Shown: positions 33,151 to 42,240 of the stretch, piece by piece | How positions within the stretch are numbered: the first letter of the stretch is position 1 | Layout: each line of letters begins with the position of its first letter | Made by a program: the position numbers and the translations under genes | DNA from: Candidatus Eremiobacterota bacterium | Lineage (GTDB): Bacteria; Vulcanimicrobiota; Vulcanimicrobiia; Vulcanimicrobiales; Vulcanimicrobiaceae | Length of the DNA: 55,055 bases | Assembly: GCA_019235885.1 (NCBI GenBank) | Contig: JAFAKB010000084.1 | Span: 1 to 55,055 of the forward strand | Reading direction: 5' to 3' | Notes under the pieces: generated by a model | Seen by the model: the letters and a program-made list of their open reading frames with translations, nothing else | Told to the model about the DNA's origin: nothing | The model's database searches: none

Positions 33151-35813
33151 GCGCGACCGCGACGCCGCTCTGCACGCTGCCGCCGCAACCGCCGGGCGGG
33201 TGCTGCGCCGCGCCGCCGCCGGCGCCCGCCGCGCCGATCATCCCGTCCAACGCGCCGGGACTCTCGGCGATCGCGTACCGGATCGGAACGTTCACCACGT
33301 TCCGGCGCGAGATGCTGAACAGCGTCGCCGACCCGCTGCTGATCGACCCGCTGCCGAACCCGTTCTTCCTCGCCGGCTGGCACGAAGGCGCGGAAGCCGA
33401 CTACCAGACCGCGTTCGTCGAGCTGTGGGCGTATCTCGCCGACGTGCTGACGTTCTACCAAGAGCGGATCGCGAACGAAGCGTACGTCGGCACCGCGGTG
33501 CTGCGCGACTCGCTGCTGCGGCTCACCGCGCTGATCGACTACGTGCCACAGCCGGGCGCAGCGGCGAGCGCGCTGGCGGCGTTCACCGTCGCGAAGGGCA
33601 AGTCGGTCGCGGTGCCGCCGAGCTTCCGGGTCGGCGCGAAGCCGGCCGGGGCGAGTCCGCCGCCCGTCTTCGAAACGTCGAGCGGACTGGCGGCGACCGA
33701 CGCGCACAACGCGATCCCGATCTCGGCGGTGGCGAAGGCGAACCAGTTCGAGCCGATCTCCGGCAGCGGCAGCGTCGCGCGCAGCGTGGTGCTGCAAGGC
33801 GACGCGAACCGGTTGGCCGCCGGCGACGACGTGCTCGTCGTCGAGCACGAAGGAGACAGTACGAACGAAAAGGCGACGCGGCAGCAGCTGGTCGACGTGG
33901 CGGTCGATCACCAAGCGAAGACGACGACGATCACCTGGACGGAACAGGCCGGCACGGCCTATCAGACCGACGTTGCGGTGAAGGTGTACGCGTTCCGCGC
34001 GCTCGCCGGCGTCTTCGGCAACAACGCGCCGCCGTGGGCAACGCTCTCGCCGACGCTGATCAGCGACGCAGTTGCGCCTCAGTCTTGGCCGGCGCCGCCG
34101 TACAAGTCGCAGACCTGGGACGACGCGACCAGCGCGTGGGCGTACGTTCCGATCCCGAACTCGAGCAACAACACGAACACGGGCGGCAACGAGGTGATGC
34201 TCGACTCGGCGTACGCGAACGTGACCGGCACCCCCGACCGGCCGACCTGGGCGGTGCTCAAGGCCGCCACGGTGCTGCCGGTGCACGTCACCGGCGCGCG
34301 CACGATCGTCGCGAGCGCGTACACGCTGACCGGCAAGAGCACGCTCCTGACGCTGCAGGAGACACCCCCCGCGAACACGTTCCCGGTCCGCGGCACGACG
34401 GTCCTGGTCGCACCGCAAGCGCTGGCCCTGCCGAACGATCTTCCGCTGACGACGAACGTTTCCGGAAACTCGCTGCTGCTCGCCGGCCTGTACCCGCAGC
34501 TGCGCGCCGGGCAAACCGTCGTGCTGCAAGGGACGCTCGACGGGGCGAACACCGTCGCGGCCGAGTCGGCGACGCTCGCGAGCGCACCGCAGCTCGACGT
34601 CGCGAACAATCTCACCACCGTCACGCTGACGAGCGCGCTCGCCAACACGTACGCGCGCGCCGGCGCGGTGCTGCTGGCGAACGTCGTCGCGGCGACGCAA
34701 GGCGAGACGGTCAAGGACGAGATTCTCGGCAGCGGCAACGCCGCCGCGAACCAGAGCTTCGCGCTCAAGAAAAAGCCCGTGACCTACGTGCCGGCGACCG
34801 GGTTCACCGAGACCGCGGTGACGAGCACGCTGCACGTGCGGGTGAACGGCGTCGAGTGGAGCGAGCTGCCGACGCTGCTGAACGCGGCGCCGAACGCGCA
34901 AGCGTACACCACCGCGACCGACGACGGCGGGCAGACGACGGTCGCGTTCGGCGACGGGACCAACGGCGCGCGGCCGCCGACCGGCAAGGACAACGTCCAC
35001 GCGCGCTACCGCGCCGGGATGGGCGCGTACGCGAACGTCGCGGCGAACGCGGTCAGCCTGCTGCTCGACTCGCTGCCCGGACTGCAAAAAGTCACCAACC
35101 CGCAGCCGAGCTACGGCGGCGCCGATCCCGAGCCGGTCGCCAAGATCCGCGTCAACGCGCCGGACCATGTGCGCTCGTTCGGCCGCGCGGTCAGCGTCGC
35201 CGACTACGCCGCGCTGGCGCGCAGCTATCCGGGGATCGCGAAGGCCAGCGCGAGCTGGGTCAGGCGCGACCCGAACCTGGTCGCGATCCCGAACCCGTTC
35301 GTGCAGATCACCGTCGCGACGAGCGACGGCATCCCGCTCGCGCAGCAGCCGGTGCTGCGCCGCAACCTGCGCGCCTACCTCGACGCGCACCGCGATCCGA
35401 ACGTGCCGCTGCGCGTCGCCGACTTCACCGCGGTGTACGTGGGCGTCGCGCTGAGCGTCGACGTGCTCGACCGCTACGGGCGCAACGCGACGCTGAGCGC
35501 GGTGCAAGCCGCGCTCTCGCCGAGCGCGAACCCCGACGGCTCGCTCGGATTCTTCGCGTTCGACCGGCTCGGTTTCGGCGAGAACGTTCCGCTCAGCGCG
35601 GTCTACGCGGCCGCGCAAGGCGTCGCGGGCGTCAGCGACGTGACGGTCACGCAGTTCCTGCGCACCGACCTCGACGCACCCGACAGCCTCACCGTGCGCG
35701 ACGAGATCTTCGTGCGACCCGCCGAGATGGCGGTCGTCGCCAACGATCCGGCGAATCCGAGCACAGGCTTCGTGACGGTCACCCTCGGTCTCGGGGGCTT
35801 CGACGACGCATGA
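33147..35813 (+). CDS. Baseplate J/gp6-like wedge protein, second copy
   Basis: 888-aa protein with a GTG start overlapping the previous stop (GTGA). After a Pro/Cys-rich N terminus come HEGAEADYQTAFVELWAYLADVL and FYQERIANEAYVGTA, the same module as in the preceding gene. The C-terminal half has QTTVAFGDGTNGARPP, YRAGMGAYANVAANAV and HVRSFGRAVSVADYAALAR. The central region is longer and beta-rich. The two proteins probably form a heteromeric wedge ring, by analogy to Afp11/Afp12; inference. Confidence 0.88.
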   Translation: MSATATPLCTLPPQPPGGCCAAPPPAPAAPIIPSNAPGLSAIAYRIGTFTTFRREMLNSVADPLLIDPLPNPFFLAGWHEGAEADYQTAFVELWAYLADVLTFYQERIANEAYVGTAVLRDSLLRLTALIDYVPQPGAAASALAAFTVAKGKSVAVPPSFRVGAKPAGASPPPVFETSSGLAATDAHNAIPISAVAKANQFEPISGSGSVARSVVLQGDANRLAAGDDVLVVEHEGDSTNEKATRQQLVDVAVDHQAKTTTITWTEQAGTAYQTDVAVKVYAFRALAGVFGNNAPPWATLSPTLISDAVAPQSWPAPPYKSQTWDDATSAWAYVPIPNSSNNTNTGGNEVMLDSAYANVTGTPDRPTWAVLKAATVLPVHVTGARTIVASAYTLTGKSTLLTLQETPPANTFPVRGTTVLVAPQALALPNDLPLTTNVSGNSLLLAGLYPQLRAGQTVVLQGTLDGANTVAAESATLASAPQLDVANNLTTVTLTSALANTYARAGAVLLANVVAATQGETVKDEILGSGNAAANQSFALKKKPVTYVPATGFTETAVTSTLHVRVNGVEWSELPTLLNAAPNAQAYTTATDDGGQTTVAFGDGTNGARPPTGKDNVHARYRAGMGAYANVAANAVSLLLDSLPGLQKVTNPQPSYGGADPEPVAKIRVNAPDHVRSFGRAVSVADYAALARSYPGIAKASASWVRRDPNLVAIPNPFVQITVATSDGIPLAQQPVLRRNLRAYLDAHRDPNVPLRVADFTAVYVGVALSVDVLDRYGRNATLSAVQAALSPSANPDGSLGFFAFDRLGFGENVPLSAVYAAAQGVAGVSDVTVTQFLRTDLDAPDSLTVRDEIFVRPAEMAVVANDPANPSTGFVTVTLGLGGFDDA

Positions 35814-38800
35814 GCCGCAACAGCCCGCTCGACTTCACGCAGCGCCTGTACGAGCGCATTCCCGCGAACTACCGCGTCTACGACGCCGAGCGCGGGCAGC
35901 CGCTCCTGGCGCTGATGCGCACGATCGCCGGCCCGGTCTCCGCGCTGCGGCGCGATCTCGACGCGCTCTGGGACAACTTCTTCATCGAGACGTGCGACGA
36001 CTGGGTGGTGCCGTATCTCGGCGCGCTGGTCGGCACGAACGTGCTGGTCCATCCGGTCGGCCGCAGCAACCGGCTCGACGTCGCCAGTACGATCGACTGG
36101 CGCCGCCGCAAGGGCACGCCGGCGATGCTCGCCGAGCTCGCAACCGCCGTCACCGAGTGGCCGACCGACCTGAGCGAGTTCTTCACCGTGCTGGGCTGGT
36201 CGGAGAACGTGAACCACGTGCGCGCGACGCGCACGCTCACCGCGAACGTGCGCGATCCGTACGCGCTCGGGCTGCTCGGCACGGCGCGCGATCCGTTCGC
36301 GCACGCCGCCGATTTCCGCACCTCCGCGCCGCTCGACCAGGCGCGCGCGGTGCGCGGCGCGCTGACCTCGCGGCTGAGCTGGGGAACGCCGGGGCGCTAC
36401 ACGATCAAGAACGCGGGCTTCTTCGCGCGCCGGTTGCAGACGTTCGCGAACCTCGGCGCGACGCCGAGCGGCGCGCCCCCCGGCGTCGCGGTGCCTCCGA
36501 ACCGCCGCTGCTGGCGCTTCGATCCGCTCGACCGCGACGTCCCGCTCTTCGCCGGCGCGACGCACGCGCCGATCGCGCGCAGCGCGTTCGCGCTCGATCC
36601 CGCCGCGTTCGCGGCCGACGTCGTCGTGCGGCAGCTCGGGATCCCGCTCGCGCGCGCGGCGGAGACGCCGCTGCGCTCGAGCTCGCACACGGCGTTCGGG
36701 TTCGGCGGCGCGGGCGCCGGCATGAAGCTCGACACCAGCGCGGGATTGCGGTTGCTGAACGAAGAGCCGTTCGCGCACGGCGGCGTCGACTTCGCGATCG
36801 TTGCGCAGTCGATGCCGGCCGGCACGACGCTCGGCACGCTGCACATGCGCACCACCGCATACGCGCCCGGCGCTGCGACCACGGCGGCGGGAAATCTCGC
36901 GCTCACCGTCTCGCTCGCCAGCGATGCGGTGCGCGCGCGTTTCCCGGGCGCCGTGGTGGCGGTGCGCGCGGCGCAAAGCGGCGCGTTGCGCGAAGCCGAC
37001 GGCCTCTACGTCTACTTGCCGGCGCGCGCGCTCGACGCGGGGACGCCGGTGACGTTCTACGTCGCCGGCGACGGCAGCACGTATACCTCCGCTTCGCTCG
37101 CGCCGACCGAGCTCGCGCGCGCTTCCGACGGTCCGCTGTACCCGCCGCGCGCGACGCTGCCGAGCGTCACGCCGATCACCGGCGCGCCGCCGCTGCGGCC
37201 CAGCGCGGGCGCGCTCGTCGTCACCGATCCCTCGCGCTGCGTGGGGAGCGGCGCGTTCATCGCGGCCGGCGTTCTCGCCGGCACGTTCCAACCGGCGGCG
37301 GCGCTCACGACGGCGGCGAGCAGCAGCACCTTCCCGGGTTTCGCATCGGGCCTGTGGACGCCGTTCGCGGACCGCGCGAGCATCGCGTTGCTGAGCGGAA
37401 CGCTGCCCGGCAGCGGACCACCGCCGTCGCCAACGGACCAACCAGGTCCGCAACATCGCGAACTGCTCGCCGTGCAGATCACGCCGCTCGGAGGTGATGC
37501 GCTCCCGCCGCTCGAGCTCGTCGTGAGCTTGCGCAACGGCAGCGCGCTGCTCGTCTATCTGCCGGAAGCGCCGCCGCACACGCCGGCGATGACGCTGCTC
37601 GTCGCCGCCGACGGCGCGACGTATTTCGCGCCGGCCGACACGGCGGCGCTGCAAACGCAAGGCACCACGCTGACCGGGCTCGCGCTCGCGCGCGCCGGCG
37701 CCGGGCAAACGCTGCCGATCGCCGGACGCTGGCCGCTGCAGCAGCGCACGCCGGTCGCGGTCGACCTCTCCCGCGCGGCGCTGGTGCGCGACGGCGAGCT
37801 CGGTATCGATCCGGAGCTCGGGCGCTTCGCCTTCGCGCCGAACGATCCGGCGCTCGGGAGCGGCGCGCTGAGCGTCGACTACCGCGAGGGATTCTCCGAC
37901 CGCGTCGGCGCGCTGAACTTCGACCGGCAGATCGATCCGAAAGCGAGCGCGACGCGCTTCGTCGCGAGCGGCGGCTACACGCTCTCCGACCTCACCGCGG
38001 TCTTCGGCGGCGCGCCGGTGCACGCCAGCGTCGTCGACGCGCTCGCGAACGCGAAGGACGGCGACGTGATCGAGATCGCCGACAGCGCGACCTACGTCTC
38101 GGCGACGCCGGCGTTCCTCGCGAACCCGGCGGTCAAGACGCTGACCCTGCGCGCGGCGAACAATCAGCGCCCGACGCTCGCGTTCTATGCCGCGGACGGA
38201 ACGCCGGCGCCGGCGAGCATCCGAGTCGTCGTGCCGATGACGCGGTTGGAGCTGAGCGGTTTGCTGATCAGCGGCGCGCCGCTGCGCATCGACGCCACCG
38301 TCGCCGCGGTGCTCCTCACGGCGTGTTCGCTCGACCCCGCCTCGGACCGCGGCGACGGGATGCTCATCGTGAGCGACGGCGACCGCAACGCGAATGCCGA
38401 CTACGTGCTCTGCCGCTGCGTCTGCGGCGGCGTGCGCGCGGGCGCCGGCGTCGGCCGCTTCACGCTTGCCGACTCGATCCTCGACGGACGCGCCGGGATG
38501 GCGTTCGACAGCCTGCCGTACGCGTCGAGTCCGCCGCTCTCGCCGCTCTCACCGCCCGACCCGCACACGGCCTCGCCGAACAGCGGTGCGAAGCTGCTGC
38601 AGCTCGAGCGCGGCACGGTGCTGGGCGCGGTGCACTGCGAGATCCTCAGCGCGAGCGACACGCTGCTGCGCGATCTCACCGTCGCCGACGACCGCCAGCG
38701 CGGCTGCGTCCGCTACAGCCGCTACCAGCGCGGCTCGGCGCTCCCGCGCCGCTACCAGTGCGTGCCGAGCGAGTCGCAGGCCGGCGCATCGACGCCGGTC

Positions 38801-39004
38801 TTCACCTCGCTGCGCTTCGGCAACCCGGCGTACGCGCAGCTCGGCGCGGGGACCGCGCCCGACGTGCTGACGGTGAGCGATCAGAACGACGCGCCCGGCG
38901 CGTTCGCGACGACGCTCGAGACGACGCGGCTTCACAACCTGCAGACCAAACTCGCGGAGTTCATGCCGGCCGGTCTCAATCCCGTGCTGATCGCGGAAAC
39001 ATGA
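35810..39004 (+). CDS. Tail protein I-like baseplate protein with long beta-helix extension
   Basis: 1064-aa protein with ATGA overlap. The N-terminal about 160 residues look like phage tail protein I: LYERIPANYRVYDAERGQPL, DNFFIETCDDWVVPYLGALVG and DWRRRKGTPAMLAELA. The remainder is extended and beta-rich. The segment around residues 740-960 (ASVVDALANAKDGDVIEIAD, LELSGLLISGAPLRIDATV, FTLADSILDG) resembles a right-handed parallel beta-helix as in pectate-lyase-like tailspikes. A SPPLSPLSPPDP linker sits near residue 910. It could both close the baseplate and contact the target surface. Confidence 0.82.
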   Translation: MSRNSPLDFTQRLYERIPANYRVYDAERGQPLLALMRTIAGPVSALRRDLDALWDNFFIETCDDWVVPYLGALVGTNVLVHPVGRSNRLDVASTIDWRRRKGTPAMLAELATAVTEWPTDLSEFFTVLGWSENVNHVRATRTLTANVRDPYALGLLGTARDPFAHAADFRTSAPLDQARAVRGALTSRLSWGTPGRYTIKNAGFFARRLQTFANLGATPSGAPPGVAVPPNRRCWRFDPLDRDVPLFAGATHAPIARSAFALDPAAFAADVVVRQLGIPLARAAETPLRSSSHTAFGFGGAGAGMKLDTSAGLRLLNEEPFAHGGVDFAIVAQSMPAGTTLGTLHMRTTAYAPGAATTAAGNLALTVSLASDAVRARFPGAVVAVRAAQSGALREADGLYVYLPARALDAGTPVTFYVAGDGSTYTSASLAPTELARASDGPLYPPRATLPSVTPITGAPPLRPSAGALVVTDPSRCVGSGAFIAAGVLAGTFQPAAALTTAASSSTFPGFASGLWTPFADRASIALLSGTLPGSGPPPSPTDQPGPQHRELLAVQITPLGGDALPPLELVVSLRNGSALLVYLPEAPPHTPAMTLLVAADGATYFAPADTAALQTQGTTLTGLALARAGAGQTLPIAGRWPLQQRTPVAVDLSRAALVRDGELGIDPELGRFAFAPNDPALGSGALSVDYREGFSDRVGALNFDRQIDPKASATRFVASGGYTLSDLTAVFGGAPVHASVVDALANAKDGDVIEIADSATYVSATPAFLANPAVKTLTLRAANNQRPTLAFYAADGTPAPASIRVVVPMTRLELSGLLISGAPLRIDATVAAVLLTACSLDPASDRGDGMLIVSDGDRNANADYVLCRCVCGGVRAGAGVGRFTLADSILDGRAGMAFDSLPYASSPPLSPLSPPDPHTASPNSGAKLLQLERGTVLGAVHCEILSASDTLLRDLTVADDRQRGCVRYSRYQRGSALPRRYQCVPSESQAGASTPVFTSLRFGNPAYAQLGAGTAPDVLTVSDQNDAPGAFATTLETTRLHNLQTKLAEFMPAGLNPVLIAET

Positions 39005-39017
39005 AGGGGCGTATGAC

Positions 39018-42000
39018 ATGAAGGGCGATTTCTCGCGACTGACCTTCAAGCGTGCGAAGCACACCGCCGGCGTGCTGCACCAGCAAGGCCGCGTGTGGCT
39101 CGACGCCGACTGGAACGAAGAGGTTCAGACGCGGCTCGATCTCGCCGAGCGCGAAACCGTCGACGTGGTCGGCCGCTGCGGCGTTCCCAAGCCCGGCACG
39201 GCGTTCGCGATCTCCGCGAACCCTGCGGCGCCGGACGACTTCTTCATCAGCACCGGCCCCGGGCCGCGCGGGCGCTGCTACGTCGACGGCATCTTGTGCG
39301 AGCTGTACGATCCCGCGCTCGCCCACATGTCGTACCTGCACCAGCCCGACTACATCGACCCGCCGGCGCTCACGCTGCCGACGCCAGGCGACACGCAGGC
39401 GAAGAACGCGCTCGTCTACGTCGAGACCTGGCAGCGCCTCATCACCTACCTGGAAGATCCCGACATCCGCGAGATCGCGCTGAACGGGCCCGACACGGCG
39501 ACGCGCCTGCGCACGATCGTGCAGGTGAAGGTGCGCGAGATCGCGGCGAACGTGACCGACTGCGCCGCCGCGATGAAGCTCGTCACCGACGGGGACGGCA
39601 CGCTCACCACGCTGCCGCCGGTCGACGACCAGCCGCCGGACCCGTGCCGCATCCCCGACCCCGGCACGTACACCGGCCGCGAGAACCACTTCTACCGGAT
39701 CGAGATCCACCGCGCCGGCGACGTCGCCGGGTTCGCCGGCAACACGAGCGCGCTCGGCGAAGCGACCGGGACCGCAGGCAGCAGCGAAGTGTTGACGTTG
39801 CTGCAGTCGATCTCGATCAACACCAACCTCGGCAACCTCGACGTCAACCGCAATCTCGGCGCCGGAATCGGAATCCGGTCGGGGATTCGGCATCTCTCCA
39901 GGCTCCATGCGACGTTCAAGTGGTCGAAGAACAACGCGGCCGACGCCGTGCAGGTGCTCTCCGTCTCGCAAGATCGTCTCACCCTCACCGTGCAAAGCCT
40001 CGGGCGCGACCTCGCGACGGCGCTCGTCGACGGCAACACCATCGAAATCTGCGACGACCGCAGCGAGCTCGGCCACCTGCCCGGCCACCTCACGATGATC
40101 GCCGGCAACCCCGATCCCGACCGGCTGACGGTCACGCTCGCCGATCCGCTCCCGAACGAGTTCGAGCTGCCGATCACCGATCCGAGCGCGCTCTCGCCGC
40201 TCAGCCCGCCGGCGGCGCCGGCGAACCGCCATGCGACGCTGCGGCGCTGGGATGGCGTCGGAACGTGCGCGGCGGCCTTCGACCAGCAGCTGACGCCCGA
40301 CATGGATCTGGGCGACGGCGTGCACGTGCAGTTCGGCGGCACCGACTTGCGCTCGGGCGACTACTGGCAGTTCGTCGCGCGCAGCGTCGACGGATCGGTC
40401 GAGAAGCTGACGAATGCGAAGCCGACCGGAATCGTTCGGCACCGGTGTCCGTTGGCGCTGGTGCGCTGGCAGCGCTTGCGCCGCTTCGAGATCGCGCCGC
40501 TGTTCGCCGGCTCGCCGGCCTTCGCGATCCCGAGCGATCTGGCCGCCGCGATCGAGCAGTATTTCGAGCAGGCGCACGACCTCAGAACGGACGCCGCAAC
40601 GCTGCTCGAGGTCGCGGCCGCAGCCGGCGCGACGCCGCACGAGCTGGAACTGCTCAAACTCCTCGCCGAACGGCAGCCGCATGTCGAAGCGCTCACCTTC
40701 CGCGTCGTCGAGGACTGCCGCAACCCGTTCCTGCCGCTGACCGACGAAAACGACGTCGACGCGGCGATGCACGTCGTGCGCGTCGGCCGCTTCGACACGA
40801 ACGAGAACGTCACGCCGCTGCTCAACGACAGCCTGGTGACGACGGACGAGCTCGCCAACGGAATCGGCGTCTGGTTCGACCGCCCGGTCGAACCGAACGC
40901 GATCTCGCGGCCGACCTGCTACGTCGAGCTCGAGCTTCCGTTCCCGTCGTTCAGCCTGACGCGCGCGCTCGACGCCGCCGGGCTGGCGACGAACGCCTCG
41001 ACCAACTTCGCGACCGCCGGCGGCCCGCTCGCGTACCAGCGGATCACGCTGGCGGCGAAGCTGGCCGCGAACGGCAACGCGCTGACATGGCGGCCGCACG
41101 GCGGGCGCAACGAGCTCGATCTCTTCGCCGCGCTCGCGCCGCCGGCAGACCGCGGCGCGCTCGCGCGGCTGCACCTGCGCGGCGACGTCATCTGGTCGCG
41201 CGACAACGACCGGCTGTTCCTCGACGGCGACGCGTTCGGGTTCGCGAATCCGAACGATCCGCAGCAGACGCTGTTGCGCTACCCGAGCGGCGACGGCAAG
41301 CGCGGCGGCGACTTCGAGCTGTGGTTCTGGCTTAAGGCGACGCCGCAGCTCGGCCTCTACGTCATCGACCAGAAGACGCAGGCGATCGAGTTCTACGCGC
41401 TCGACGCGAACGGCCCTACCACGCCGGCGCGCTCGTTCGGCACCCCGAACGCAGCGCCGAATCCGGTCGGGGTCGCAGTCGACGCGACGGGGAAGATCTT
41501 CGTCGCGAGCGGCGCCATTGGGGTTGCTCAGTTCGACCCCGGCGCGACCGGCACCCCGACGGCGCGCGCGACCGGCGCCCCACCGTTCAAGTTCATCGCG
41601 AGCGGGCTCGCGGTCGACGCGAACGGAGCGGTCTATCTCGTCGGGAACTCGATTGCCACCGGCCGCAGCAGCGTGCTCGTCTTTCCGAACGCGCTCGGCG
41701 CGGTGCAGCGCTCGATCGACGGCGCCGAGACGGGGCTCGTCGGATCGGTCGGCATCGCGGTCGGCGCCGACGGCACGACGTTCGTCACCGCGAACCCGCA
41801 GGACGGCGGTCGCGTCGAAGTGTTCGCGCCGAACGCATCGGGAAACGTCGGGCCTACGCGCTCGATCGTTCTGCCCGTCGCCAACGTCGGCGGCGCATCC
41901 GTGAAGTACACGGCGAACGGGGTCGCCCTCGACGCGGCCGGAAATCTCTACGTGGCAGCGGCGTCGCAGGCCAACACTGCCCTGCCCGACGCGGTCTTCG

Positions 42001-42239
42001 TCTTCGCACCGAATCAAGCCAGCCCGGCCAGAACGATCCGCGGGGTCGCGAACACCAAGCTGTTCGGGCCGTTCGGGATCGCGGTCGATACCGCCGGGAA
42101 CGTCTTCGTCTCGAACCGGAACGAGGCCGCGATCACCGTGTACGGGCCGGGTGCCGACGGCGACGTCGCGCCGATTCGCACCGTCACCGGTGCCGCCGGC
42201 GTGTTGACCGCGCCGACGGCGCTCACGATCGGACTCTGA
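39018..42239 (+). CDS. DUF6519 protein with C-terminal NHL beta-propeller, fibre-like
   Basis: 1073-aa protein. It starts MKGDFSRLTFKRAKHTAGVL and QGRVWLDADWNEE, the signature of DUF6519 proteins found in eCIS loci. The middle holds mixed beta-domains with GDVIWSRDNDRLFLDGDAFGF. Residues about 760-1073 contain at least five blade-like repeats such as NPVGVAVDATGKIFVASG and GVALDAAGNLYVAAASQAN, an NHL-type propeller. An exposed propeller would suit receptor binding, so a fibre or adhesin role is likely. AAGGGG lies upstream of the ATG. Confidence 0.85.
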   Translation: MKGDFSRLTFKRAKHTAGVLHQQGRVWLDADWNEEVQTRLDLAERETVDVVGRCGVPKPGTAFAISANPAAPDDFFISTGPGPRGRCYVDGILCELYDPALAHMSYLHQPDYIDPPALTLPTPGDTQAKNALVYVETWQRLITYLEDPDIREIALNGPDTATRLRTIVQVKVREIAANVTDCAAAMKLVTDGDGTLTTLPPVDDQPPDPCRIPDPGTYTGRENHFYRIEIHRAGDVAGFAGNTSALGEATGTAGSSEVLTLLQSISINTNLGNLDVNRNLGAGIGIRSGIRHLSRLHATFKWSKNNAADAVQVLSVSQDRLTLTVQSLGRDLATALVDGNTIEICDDRSELGHLPGHLTMIAGNPDPDRLTVTLADPLPNEFELPITDPSALSPLSPPAAPANRHATLRRWDGVGTCAAAFDQQLTPDMDLGDGVHVQFGGTDLRSGDYWQFVARSVDGSVEKLTNAKPTGIVRHRCPLALVRWQRLRRFEIAPLFAGSPAFAIPSDLAAAIEQYFEQAHDLRTDAATLLEVAAAAGATPHELELLKLLAERQPHVEALTFRVVEDCRNPFLPLTDENDVDAAMHVVRVGRFDTNENVTPLLNDSLVTTDELANGIGVWFDRPVEPNAISRPTCYVELELPFPSFSLTRALDAAGLATNASTNFATAGGPLAYQRITLAAKLAANGNALTWRPHGGRNELDLFAALAPPADRGALARLHLRGDVIWSRDNDRLFLDGDAFGFANPNDPQQTLLRYPSGDGKRGGDFELWFWLKATPQLGLYVIDQKTQAIEFYALDANGPTTPARSFGTPNAAPNPVGVAVDATGKIFVASGAIGVAQFDPGATGTPTARATGAPPFKFIASGLAVDANGAVYLVGNSIATGRSSVLVFPNALGAVQRSIDGAETGLVGSVGIAVGADGTTFVTANPQDGGRVEVFAPNASGNVGPTRSIVLPVANVGGASVKYTANGVALDAAGNLYVAAASQANTALPDAVFVFAPNQASPARTIRGVANTKLFGPFGIAVDTAGNVFVSNRNEAAITVYGPGADGDVAPIRTVTGAAGVLTAPTALTIGL

Positions 42240-42240
42240 G

